19,914 nucleotides of DNA from an uncultured Flavobacteriales bacterium. Lineage in GTDB: Bacteria > Bacteroidota > Bacteroidia > Flavobacteriales > Crocinitomicaceae. The position numbers and the translations under genes are program-made. This document shows positions 7,595 to 15,046 of the stretch, in pieces; position 1 is the first letter of the stretch; each line of letters starts with the position of its first letter. Location of the stretch: NCBI GenBank assembly GCA_946482515.1, contig CAMLRS010000032.1:1-19914 (forward strand). The letters run 5' to 3'. A model generated the notes under the pieces. That model made no database searches. It saw only the letters and a program-made list of their open reading frames with translations, and was not told the DNA's origin.

Positions 7595-10408
7595 ATGAAG
7601 CAGCTTTTACTATCAGCAACCTTTTTACTTTTCTGTTCAACCGCCTGGCTCCAGGTCATCATTGATTCACCGGAATACCAACAACTAAAAACCAGCGGAC
7701 AGCTTTCCGGCACGCCGCTTACGCTGTTGCCCAATCCCAATCTGGTTGGTGGAACACCTGTTGTGGGTGACCCGTTGATGATTCCCAAAGCCAACAGCTG
7801 CGATTGCTACATCGAGCCCGATTCTACCTACATATTGGCACTGGCTCCTAATGATGACGGCTCATCGGCGGTTATTCCAATTCCGTTTGATTTCTGTATG
7901 TACGGCCAGACATTCGACCAGATTTACATCAACAATAACGGGAACGTCACGTTTACCAGCTCCATGTCAACCTTCAGTGCCACGGCGTTTCCGTCTTCTA
8001 CCAACGGAGCAATCGTAGCGCCTTTCTGGGGCGATGTCGATACGCGGCCAAGTCCCGGAAGCCCCGGAAGTACAGGTCGAGTGGTGTACAAAATCACACC
8101 GACCGCGGTGTTCGTGAACTGGGAAGATGTCGGTTATTACAGCATGCACGGCGATTTGCGCAATACCTTCCAGCTCATCATGACCGATGGTGCTGATCCG
8201 ATTATTGAAGGCGGAAACGTGGCGTTCTGCTACCAGGACATGCAGTGGACCACTGGTGATGCTTCGCAGGGAAGCGGCGGTTTCGGCGGAATCCCGGCAA
8301 CAGCGGGGGCGAACAAAGGCGACGGTATTGCTTACTTCCTGATTGCGCGTTTCGACCACCCGGGCAACGACTTCGATGGCGCTTTGGGCGATCCGGATGG
8401 CATCAGCTGGCTCGATAACAAATCCTTTGCCTTCGATGCCTGCAACGTTGGAAACATTCCACCGATCCCTGATGGTGTTTCTTCCTGCGATACCTTTAAA
8501 ATCTGTGCAGAAGGCGATACGGCCCATATTTCGATCAACTTCCTGTCGCCCGAAACCGATCAGACGACATCCATAACCTACGATAACGGCGGCTTATCGA
8601 GCCTGCTCGAAATCGACAATATTCCGGGAAATACGGCCCAGCTTATTCTGCGCGCTATCAGTACACCGGCCGAAGCAGGATTTTACACCATTACCGTTAC
8701 AGCAACCGATGATGCAGCACCGATTCCCGGTGTAACAACACTCACATTTGTCCTTCAGCTCGATACGACCGGGCTCGCGAATTTCGATCCCGTCCTGTCC
8801 ATGGATGAACAGTGCGATACCGTACTGCTATCAGTGCTTAACGGGCCGTATGATTCGTATTTGTGGGACAATTTATCGCATGAACCGGAAGACGGCGTAG
8901 GCTTTTCGCAGGATTACGGCGTCACGGTGAGCTTAAACAATTGCTACCGGCGTATCCACGAATGGATCGATGTGGTAGAGCCGTTCGATGTGAACCTGCA
9001 GGGACCGCTGACGTATTGTCCGCCGGAAACCACCGTTACGCTAACAATTCCGAATGCCGCTTACTATGATACGGTGAGCTGGAGTTTGCAGGATCTGGCA
9101 CAGGATACGCTGTTTACGAACGAGCTCGGAGCAGGAACGTACACGATCCATCTCGAAGACACCTTCGGATTGTGTATCAAAGACACAACCTTCACCATTA
9201 CGACGCAGCAGGAACTGATCCTGCAGCCGGATACGGCAATTTGTAGCAATATTTTCCTGTTCACCGGAAATACCGGCGGAACGAATACCGGAACCTGGAC
9301 AGCATTGAACAATCCGCCGGTACCACCTGTTTTTGCAGATAACACGCTCAATACACAGGTCACGTTCGGCGCATTCGGTACGTACACACTCGTGTTTACA
9401 GAGGGCAATTGCTTCGACAGCGATACGATACAGATCATTTACAGCGGTCCGCCGCAATTTAATTTCGATGCCGATTTCTTTGTTTGTCCGGGAGAAGATG
9501 AATTTCTGTTCGTGAGCGATTCGCTGAACATGGATGAAATATCCTGGGGCTTGCCCGATCCGGCTGAAGATTCGCTGTATTCCGCCAACTTGTCACCGGG
9601 ATCGTACACTGTTGAGCTGACGAATATTTATGGTTGTGAAAACGATACGTCGTTTACGATCACCACGCAGCCACCGGTGCAGATCGATAATATCACACAG
9701 ATCTGCGGTGACAGCCTCGAAATGAGCGATAACAGCGGTCCGGAACATGGTATGTGGACGTATTACAATTCCGCAGGAACGGTCAATTTCCGACACATCG
9801 ACTCGCTGAATACAGGATTGGAAGTTTCAGCTTACGGAACCTATAATCTCGTATTCACGGAATCTGTCTGCAACGATTCGGATACCGTAACAATCGATTT
9901 CATACCATATCCGTATGTCCATCTGAACGACAGTCTCGAGTTGTGTGTCGGGCAATCGGTGGGCGTATTTGCCAATGATATCTGGCCGAATTTCACCGAC
10001 GAGCTTTACTGGAACACGGGCGAAACGACTACCAGTATACTTGTTTCCAGCGCAGGAATCTATATCGTTACGGTGGAAAATCACTGCGGATCGCATACCG
10101 ACTCCATCGTCGTAACAGCGAAAGTCTGCGACTTCGAGCTGCCGAACGTCTTCACACCAAACGGCATGGGCGAAAACAACACCTGGAAGCTATTGACGGT
10201 GGATGATATTTTCAAAGAATTCCGCTGCGTGATCGTAAACCGCTGGGGGAATGTGGTGTACGAATTCGACGATCCGCAAGGCGGGTGGGATGGCAAAGAC
10301 CGCAATGGAAATGATGTAGGCGAAGGTATTTATTTCTACACGATCGACTTCACCACGATAGCTGATGAAGAGCTTCAGAAACAAGGATTCATTCACCTGA
10401 TTCGTTAG
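7595..10408 (+). CDS. T9SS type-B cargo protein with NIDO domain and duplicated PKD/Ig-like modules
   Basis: I place the start at the ATG at 7595 (937 residues) because it opens a signal peptide, MKQLLLSATFLLFCSTAW; the frame extends upstream to a TTG at 7553 that would add 14 unlikely residues. A nidogen-like (NIDO) domain covers about residues 100-260 (IYINNNGNVTF, GAIVAPFWGDVD, VFVNWEDVGYY, FQLIMTDG, GGNVAFCYQDMQW). A cadherin-like stretch follows at about 300-395. Two tandem copies of a ~150-residue bimodule lie at about 475-629 and 631-768, each with an SWxL...AGTYT/SPGSYT half and a GTYxLVFTE half. The CHU_C sorting domain is at about 850-937, with canonical NVFTPNG. Signal cleavage would follow STA, as the expected AQ site reads LQ. 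It is probably a large surface adhesin or matrix protein. An own terminator follows. Confidence 0.9.
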   Translation: MKQLLLSATFLLFCSTAWLQVIIDSPEYQQLKTSGQLSGTPLTLLPNPNLVGGTPVVGDPLMIPKANSCDCYIEPDSTYILALAPNDDGSSAVIPIPFDFCMYGQTFDQIYINNNGNVTFTSSMSTFSATAFPSSTNGAIVAPFWGDVDTRPSPGSPGSTGRVVYKITPTAVFVNWEDVGYYSMHGDLRNTFQLIMTDGADPIIEGGNVAFCYQDMQWTTGDASQGSGGFGGIPATAGANKGDGIAYFLIARFDHPGNDFDGALGDPDGISWLDNKSFAFDACNVGNIPPIPDGVSSCDTFKICAEGDTAHISINFLSPETDQTTSITYDNGGLSSLLEIDNIPGNTAQLILRAISTPAEAGFYTITVTATDDAAPIPGVTTLTFVLQLDTTGLANFDPVLSMDEQCDTVLLSVLNGPYDSYLWDNLSHEPEDGVGFSQDYGVTVSLNNCYRRIHEWIDVVEPFDVNLQGPLTYCPPETTVTLTIPNAAYYDTVSWSLQDLAQDTLFTNELGAGTYTIHLEDTFGLCIKDTTFTITTQQELILQPDTAICSNIFLFTGNTGGTNTGTWTALNNPPVPPVFADNTLNTQVTFGAFGTYTLVFTEGNCFDSDTIQIIYSGPPQFNFDADFFVCPGEDEFLFVSDSLNMDEISWGLPDPAEDSLYSANLSPGSYTVELTNIYGCENDTSFTITTQPPVQIDNITQICGDSLEMSDNSGPEHGMWTYYNSAGTVNFRHIDSLNTGLEVSAYGTYNLVFTESVCNDSDTVTIDFIPYPYVHLNDSLELCVGQSVGVFANDIWPNFTDELYWNTGETTTSILVSSAGIYIVTVENHCGSHTDSIVVTAKVCDFELPNVFTPNGMGENNTWKLLTVDDIFKEFRCVIVNRWGNVVYEFDDPQGGWDGKDRNGNDVGEGIYFYTIDFTTIADEELQKQGFIHLIR

Positions 10409-10430
10409 AAAACAACCTGTTATAGCAAGG

Positions 10431-10460
10431 CCGTCTCGTTCGCGGGACGGTTTTGTATTT
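10431..10460 (+). terminator. Intrinsic terminator after the NIDO cargo gene
   Basis: CCGTCTCG (10431-10438) pairs with CGGGACGG (10443-10450), 8 bp with one G-U pair, capped by a TTCG tetraloop and followed by TTTTGTATTTT. It begins 22 nt after the stop codon. The UUCG loop makes the hairpin very stable. Confidence 0.85.
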
Positions 10461-10543
10461 TATTAGCGAAAAACCCGATGCGATTCCGGTGTGTGGTGTA
10501 CTTTTTCGTTAATTTCAACCTTCATTAACATTTTACGACCATT

Positions 10544-11548
10544 ATGAAAGGGAAAATCAGGGTAGGTGTGAACGGATTTGGCCGCATCGGTCGTTACTTC
10601 ACCCGCTTGTGTCTGCAGCGCGATGATATTGAGATTGTTGCAGTCAATGATTTAGCTCCGATCGGGACCCTGTCACATTTGTTGAAATACGACAGCATTC
10701 ACGGGCGTTTATCCACCGACTTCAGCATCGATGGCGATATCCTGCATGTTGGCAACAAAACCATCCGCTTCATCCAGTTCAAATCACCCGAAGATATTCC
10801 GTGGGCTGACCTGGGCGTTGACATTGTGGTCGAATCGACCGGTTTGTTCCTGACGCGTGAAAAAGCCGGGCTGCATATCAAAGGTGGAGCGAAAAAGGTG
10901 ATTCTGAGCGCGCCATCGGAAGGAGAAGACATCCTGAATATCGTAATGGGCGTAAACGATTCCTGGCTGACGGCCAACGATACCATCGTGAGCAATGCTT
11001 CCTGTACAACGAATTCCGCAGCACCGCTGATTGCCGTGATGCGCGAATTGTGTACGATCGAAAGCGCTTATATTACGACCATTCATAGCTATACGACTGA
11101 TCAGCGCTTGCACGACAGTCCGCACAAAGACCTGCGCAGGGCCCGTGCCGCGGCGCAATCCATCGTTCCGACTACGACAGGAGCGGCTAAAGCATTATCG
11201 CGTATTTTTCCTGAGCTGGAAGGCCACATCGGAGGCTGTGGTATGCGCGTTCCCGTTCCGGACGGCTCACTGACCGACCTGACGATGGTCGTTAAAAATC
11301 CACCCACAGTGGAAGCCATCAATGCGGCTTTCAAAAAAGCAGGTGAAAGTAACCTGCAATCCATTTTGCGTTATACCAGCGATCCGATCGTTTCGGTCGA
11401 TATTCTCGGTGATCCGAATTCCTGTATATTTGACAGTGAGCTCACTTCGGTGATCGGAAACATGGTGAAAGTCGTTGGCTGGTACGACAACGAGGCGGGA
11501 TATTCCAACCGTTTGGTTGATCTGGCGCTCAAAATGGGAAGTTTGTAA
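10544..11548 (+). CDS. gap: Type I glyceraldehyde-3-phosphate dehydrogenase
   Basis: This 334-residue protein is a full-length GAPDH, which oxidises glyceraldehyde 3-phosphate to 1,3-bisphosphoglycerate in glycolysis or runs in reverse in gluconeogenesis. The Rossmann motif NGFGRIGR is at 10-17, the catalytic SNASCTTN places Cys154, and His181 is in TTIHSYTTDQ. HKDLRRARAAA and PTTTGAAKA follow, and WYDNEAGYSNR at 313-323 is the classic C-terminal signature. Asp36 in VAVNDL favours NAD binding, whereas the Leu-Pro pair of NAD-specific enzymes (near residues 187-188 in the Bacillus numbering) reads Ser192-Pro193 here, so cofactor preference is not settled. IGGCGMRVPVPDGS differs from the more usual GMAMRVP. 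It has its own region after the terminator at 10431, and the next gene begins 3 nt after its stop. Confidence 0.95.
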   Translation: MKGKIRVGVNGFGRIGRYFTRLCLQRDDIEIVAVNDLAPIGTLSHLLKYDSIHGRLSTDFSIDGDILHVGNKTIRFIQFKSPEDIPWADLGVDIVVESTGLFLTREKAGLHIKGGAKKVILSAPSEGEDILNIVMGVNDSWLTANDTIVSNASCTTNSAAPLIAVMRELCTIESAYITTIHSYTTDQRLHDSPHKDLRRARAAAQSIVPTTTGAAKALSRIFPELEGHIGGCGMRVPVPDGSLTDLTMVVKNPPTVEAINAAFKKAGESNLQSILRYTSDPIVSVDILGDPNSCIFDSELTSVIGNMVKVVGWYDNEAGYSNRLVDLALKMGSL

Positions 11549-11551
11549 CAC

Positions 11552-13006
11552 ATGAAGGGAACTCTTGCGATCCTCTTACTTGTTCCGCTGGGCCTGATGG
11601 CACAGGAGCAGTTTGGCGCGGCCTTCAGTAATTACACACCCACCAACAGCGTTTTCATGAACCCGTCTTCCATGCTGGATGCCAAAACCTGGCTGGATAT
11701 TCACATTGTGGGCGCGGGAACCTATGCCAACAACAATTTCGCTTCCGTCCGCGATAACAACCTCATCCGCATCATCCGCACCGAAGGTGAAAGCGTGGAA
11801 GAAGAAGATGTTGCTTACCGTTACAACCGGAACAAATACCACGCTTACAATTACACCTTCGCGCGCGTGTTGTCGGGTGTCTGGTCGCAGGGCGATCATG
11901 CAGCCGGTTTGTTTTTCAGTGCGCGCAGCTTCAGCGCCGTTCGCGGTATTCCGGAATTCGCTGGCCGTTTCATCGAAAATGGCGTTCCACCATATACAGA
12001 ACAGCACAACATCGATTACCAGATTGAAAAGGTCAGGGCATCGTCTGTGGCTTTCGGCGAAATTCAGCTCAGTTACGCCTATACGTTCTACAAAAAACGC
12101 CGCGACATGCTCATGGGCGGGATTTCCATCAAGAAATTCCTGTCGTATGCCGGTGGTGCAGCGAACATTTACAACATGGAGTTCAACGTGCGCTCCGATA
12201 GTCTTATTACCATTTACGACCTCCAGGCTGATGGCATGTACACGCCCGAGCCGCGTTTATCGGGGAAAGGTGGCTTAGGGCTTGACATTGGTTTTACCTG
12301 GCAGCGCATGATGGGCGAATGCAGCTCGTATTACCCGAACGATCCGCGAAGAGGTGGTTGCCGTTATTTGCCGTACAAATACAAGATCGGCTTTTCGATC
12401 ATGGACCTCGGTTCCGTGAAATTTGAAGAAGACGACCGCCAGTTTGCAGGCTACGACTTTCAATCCTTTGATTGGTATGGTTACGCCGATACGGAAGTCG
12501 ATGAAGACAACATTTTACAGGTTTTCGCCAGCCAGGAAAGCTCCATCGATGAAGGTCGTGTGAAAAAGACCCACAAGATCCGTCTCCCGACATTCATTTC
12601 CCTGCAAGGCGATTACAACATCTGGGCTTCACGCTTATACGTCAATGCGTCGATTGTACAAGGATTGCCGATCGGAGAGCGCAAATTTGGCATCCGCAGG
12701 GCCAATTCCCTGATGGTCGGTTTGCGTTATGAAACAAAATTTTTCGATGTTTCCCTGCCGCTGAGCCTATATGAGTACAGAACGCCGCAAATTGGGTTGG
12801 CTGTTCGTTTGTGGTTCTTCACCATCGGTACGGATAAGCTGTTTCATTGGTTTGGCAACAGCAATCTCTACGGCGGCGACATTTACGCTCACATCAAAGT
12901 TCCGATCTTCTACCACCCGAAATGTAAATCACGCATTAAATCAGGTGGCGTTTACGATCCGGGGAAGATCAGGAGAAGGAAGGATGGCTGCGATGCTTAT
13001 AACTAA
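11552..13006 (+). CDS. Predicted outer-membrane beta-barrel protein (DUF5723-like)
   Basis: This 484-residue protein has a signal peptide (MKGTLAILLLVPLGLMAQ, cleavage near 18) followed by FSNYTPTNSVFMNPSSMLDAKTWLDIHIVG. A start of this kind, with 'xNPs' after the signal peptide, is typical of Bacteroidota outer-membrane barrels of the DUF5723/PorV-like type. Many alternating hydrophobic/polar strands with aromatic ends follow (YTFARVLSGVW, HAAGLFFSARSF, KYKIGFSIMDLGSV, MVGLRYETKFFDVSLPLSLYE, QIGLAVRLWFFTIGTDKL). The C-terminal 30 residues are basic with two Cys (PKCKSRIKSG...RRRKDGCDAYN) and end without the usual barrel-terminal aromatic. It follows the GAPDH gene by 3 nt, so both are probably in one operon; the functional reason is not apparent. 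The family name is a recollection from motifs. Confidence 0.75.
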   Translation: MKGTLAILLLVPLGLMAQEQFGAAFSNYTPTNSVFMNPSSMLDAKTWLDIHIVGAGTYANNNFASVRDNNLIRIIRTEGESVEEEDVAYRYNRNKYHAYNYTFARVLSGVWSQGDHAAGLFFSARSFSAVRGIPEFAGRFIENGVPPYTEQHNIDYQIEKVRASSVAFGEIQLSYAYTFYKKRRDMLMGGISIKKFLSYAGGAANIYNMEFNVRSDSLITIYDLQADGMYTPEPRLSGKGGLGLDIGFTWQRMMGECSSYYPNDPRRGGCRYLPYKYKIGFSIMDLGSVKFEEDDRQFAGYDFQSFDWYGYADTEVDEDNILQVFASQESSIDEGRVKKTHKIRLPTFISLQGDYNIWASRLYVNASIVQGLPIGERKFGIRRANSLMVGLRYETKFFDVSLPLSLYEYRTPQIGLAVRLWFFTIGTDKLFHWFGNSNLYGGDIYAHIKVPIFYHPKCKSRIKSGGVYDPGKIRRRKDGCDAYN

Positions 13007-13007
13007 A

Positions 13008-13037
13008 TGTTGAATTTTGGATGTTTGATGCTTGATG
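13008..13037 (+). repeat. Degenerate heptad repeat array 1
   Basis: Four tandem 7-bp units, TGTTGAA, TTTTGGA, TGTTTGA and TGCTTGA, start 1 nt after the stop codon of the barrel protein gene, and a decaying fifth begins TGA. All fit the pattern TKNWDRA. The ATG of the next small gene (13035-13037) is formed by the end of the array. Confidence 0.75.
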
Positions 13038-13418
13038 AGCGACCTTCTTGATACGGAGTTTATAACTCCCGAACATGATCCATTTAATTACAAAACTCTT
13101 ATTATTTGGGGAGTGGTAGTTTTGTTTGGTGTATGCTTATGGTTCATGAACTGGCCACTACATAGTTTGCTAATTCTGATTGGCTCCGCTGGATTTAGCG
13201 CTTTTTCAATAAGTAATCTTATAAGACTAAGAGGTAGCAGCAGTACTGTTATAATTATTAGTATACTTTCCTTGCTATGGGTTCTGATTTTGATTTGGGG
13301 AGTATTGTACAACAATGGTTATCCGTTTAATCTTAACGGAATCATTCTCTATGGCGTGGGGTTTGTCGTGTTTTTAATAATGTATTTGGTAATCTACAGG
13401 CACAAATCCATAAAATAG
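13035..13418 (+). CDS. Small four-helix membrane protein of unknown function, atypical base composition
   Basis: This protein is 127 residues from the ATG at 13035; a TTG directly before it would add one residue. It has a short polar N-terminus (MSDLLDTEFITPEHDPFNYK), then four hydrophobic segments at about 20-36, 41-60, 71-90 and 101-121, and a basic tail (YRHKSIK). No family is recognised. By hand count the gene is about 36 % GC against roughly 50 % for its neighbours, and codons such as ATA, TTA and TAT are frequent, which suggests recent acquisition. It lies between two inverted heptad arrays and is convergent with the SPOR gene. Coding is supported by uninterrupted membrane-protein character. 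A misread non-coding AT-rich stretch is less likely. Confidence 0.62.
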   Translation: MSDLLDTEFITPEHDPFNYKTLIIWGVVVLFGVCLWFMNWPLHSLLILIGSAGFSAFSISNLIRLRGSSSTVIIISILSLLWVLILIWGVLYNNGYPFNLNGIILYGVGFVVFLIMYLVIYRHKSIK

Positions 13419-13427
13419 ACGGTGTAA

Positions 13428-13469
13428 TCCAGCATCATACATTAAGCATCCAACATCAATAATCAATCA
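13428..13469 (-). repeat. Degenerate heptad repeat array 2
   Basis: Read on the minus strand, six tandem 7-bp units TGATTGA, TTATTGA, TGTTGGA, TGCTTAA, TGTATGA and TGCTGGA run from 13469 down to 13428. The first three bases are the TGA stop codon of the SPOR-domain gene. All fit TKNWDRA, as in array 1, but on the opposite strand. Confidence 0.78.
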
Positions 13470-14942
13470 AGGCCATTTAAAAACCCACGCCTGCGGTACA
13501 ACCGATTTCAGGTTGCTATGTGCCTGCAATGCTTCTTCTTTGGTAGGGAAGCTGGCGATGCTGACGCGGTACATGCCGTTGAATTCACCCACGATCACAG
13601 ACGGCTGACCCTGAGAGATCAATTGACGTGCGAAACGATTAGCGTTGGCTTCTGAGCCGAAAGAACCACCGATTACATGGAATGGTTTTGCCGGATCCGG
13701 TTTTCCAATCGATACGTTAGACGAAGAGCTTGCACGTGGACGTGCTGGTTTCGGTTTGGAAACGGCCGGAGTTGTTACAGGAGCCGGTTGTGGCTCGACT
13801 ACTGGTGCTGGTTCCGGTTGTGGAGCGGGCTCAGGAGTTGTTTCTGTTTCCGGTTCTGTTGCTGGTTCCTGGGATTCATTTTCGTTGGAAGTTTCCGTTG
13901 TATCGCTTGCAGGTTCTTCCGCTTTCGCTGTTTGTTCGCCTGTATTGCTTTCACCAGCCAGATCGGCTAACAGAGGGAAATCTTTCTTCAGTGTATCGAA
14001 ATTGACAGCTACATAGGTTCCGCCGCCGAGAATTAATACAACAATACCCCAAAGAATGTAGGCGAATACGCTGGTTTTGCGCTTCTGCTTCGGTCCTGCC
14101 TGTCCGGCAGGCAGGTCAGCGGCAGGTTTGACCGGCTTTGCTGGTTTTTTGGCAGCTGCTTTCGCGTTTTCCTTTTCTTTTTGTGCGTCCTGTGCCGCAA
14201 GAATGTCTTTCGGTGACGGAGCGACTTCCGGTTCCGGTTTGGTAACTTCCGGCACTTCGTTGATCGGCAGTGGCGATTCATGGATTACTTCCGGCTCAGC
14301 AACCGGTTCTGCCGGTACGTCTTCCGTGTGGAAACCTTTATCGTCGAGCTCTACGACCTGGTGTTCTTCGATGATCTCGGCATCTTCAACTAAAGCCGAA
14401 GCGATGGAGGCCGCAACAGCCTCTTGTTCAGTAACCGGGATTTCTTCCTTGATGGTATTGGCTTCCGCCGGCACGCTTTCTTCTTCCTCTACAGGTTCAG
14501 CTTCTAAAGGCTTTTCTTCCGGAACGATGTGCTTTTCAATCACTGTTTCAATGATCGGTTCCGGCACAGGAACGACAACAGGTGTTTCTTCGATGACCTG
14601 TGCTTCCGGCGTTTGGGAAGTAGGAGAGCCAACCTGCCATTGCTCGAACACCACTTCGCCATCAACTTTCACGAATTTACCAAACTGGTACATATCGTAC
14701 GATTCGCCCTTGTCGAGCTGCGCGGTGACTTCACGAACAAACTTTGCAATGCTATTTTTAGCGTCGTTGATATCCAATCCTTCTTTTTCGGCGATGTGCT
14801 TGGCCAGCGTACCATCGTCGAACTTCAGGTAAGACATAAACATCATCTCGCCGGTTTGTTCATTGGTCAGCGTTAACGCGCCCAATCCCGGAATGATGAT
14901 CGTTTTGATTTCTTTCAGTAATTGCAGTAAGTAATTGTTCAT
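13467..14942 (-). CDS. HU-CCDC81-like / SPOR domain cell-envelope protein
   Basis: This 491-residue protein has an N-terminal region at about 1-102 (LLQLLKEIKTIIIPGLGALTL, FDDGTLAKHI, YDMYQFGKFVKVDGEVVFEQW) that resembles the two bacterial HU-CCDC81-type domains found with SPOR domains in Bacteroidota. A long Glu/Pro/Val-rich acidic linker (103-245) and a Lys/Ala/Pro stretch (250-290) follow, then one transmembrane helix at about 291-313. A second Pro/Glu-rich linker leads to a C-terminal SPOR domain at about 419-490 (FHVIGGSFGSEANANRFARQL, YRVSIASFPTKEEAL). SPOR domains bind glycan strands stripped of stem peptides at division sites, so it probably links cytoplasmic factors to septal peptidoglycan. 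The linker carries an in-frame LPAGQAG insert (residues 277-283) coded by a palindromic element. The other possible shadow frame here has only low-complexity content. Confidence 0.9.
   Translation of the reverse strand: MNNYLLQLLKEIKTIIIPGLGALTLTNEQTGEMMFMSYLKFDDGTLAKHIAEKEGLDINDAKNSIAKFVREVTAQLDKGESYDMYQFGKFVKVDGEVVFEQWQVGSPTSQTPEAQVIEETPVVVPVPEPIIETVIEKHIVPEEKPLEAEPVEEEESVPAEANTIKEEIPVTEQEAVAASIASALVEDAEIIEEHQVVELDDKGFHTEDVPAEPVAEPEVIHESPLPINEVPEVTKPEPEVAPSPKDILAAQDAQKEKENAKAAAKKPAKPVKPAADLPAGQAGPKQKRKTSVFAYILWGIVVLILGGGTYVAVNFDTLKKDFPLLADLAGESNTGEQTAKAEEPASDTTETSNENESQEPATEPETETTPEPAPQPEPAPVVEPQPAPVTTPAVSKPKPARPRASSSSNVSIGKPDPAKPFHVIGGSFGSEANANRFARQLISQGQPSVIVGEFNGMYRVSIASFPTKEEALQAHSNLKSVVPQAWVFKWP
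14095..14115. repeat. Short palindromic element inside the SPOR gene
   Basis: CCTGCCTG (14095-14102) and CAGGCAGG (14108-14115) form perfect 8-bp inverted arms around a 5-nt centre (TCCGG). On the coding strand the element is translated in frame as LPAGQAG within a Lys/Pro-rich linker. Its composition is unlike the surrounding Ala/Lys/Pro coding pattern, so it looks like an inserted repeat rather than native coding sequence. Confidence 0.7.
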
Positions 14943-15046
14943 AGCTGTCGCTTTGCGCAGGTTAATTTAAGCCTTAATACTGAATTTGCGGCGAAAGGTT
15001 ACCAATTTCCTGTTGTTTAGGCCTTCAGCAGGTCGAAAATAAGGCG

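Noticed and set aside
10461..10543. Promoter boxes upstream of the GAPDH gene
   Set aside because: TACTTTTT (10499-10506) resembles a -7 box but no TTG lies 17-23 nt upstream, so no promoter is annotated.
13032..13034. TTG as the start of the small membrane protein
   Set aside because: The ATG directly next to it is the simpler start; the TTG only adds one residue.
14077..14832. 251-codon open frame rich in Ser, Gly and Thr on the plus strand
   Set aside because: It is the antisense of the Glu/Pro-rich linker of the SPOR protein; the low complexity explains the long frame.
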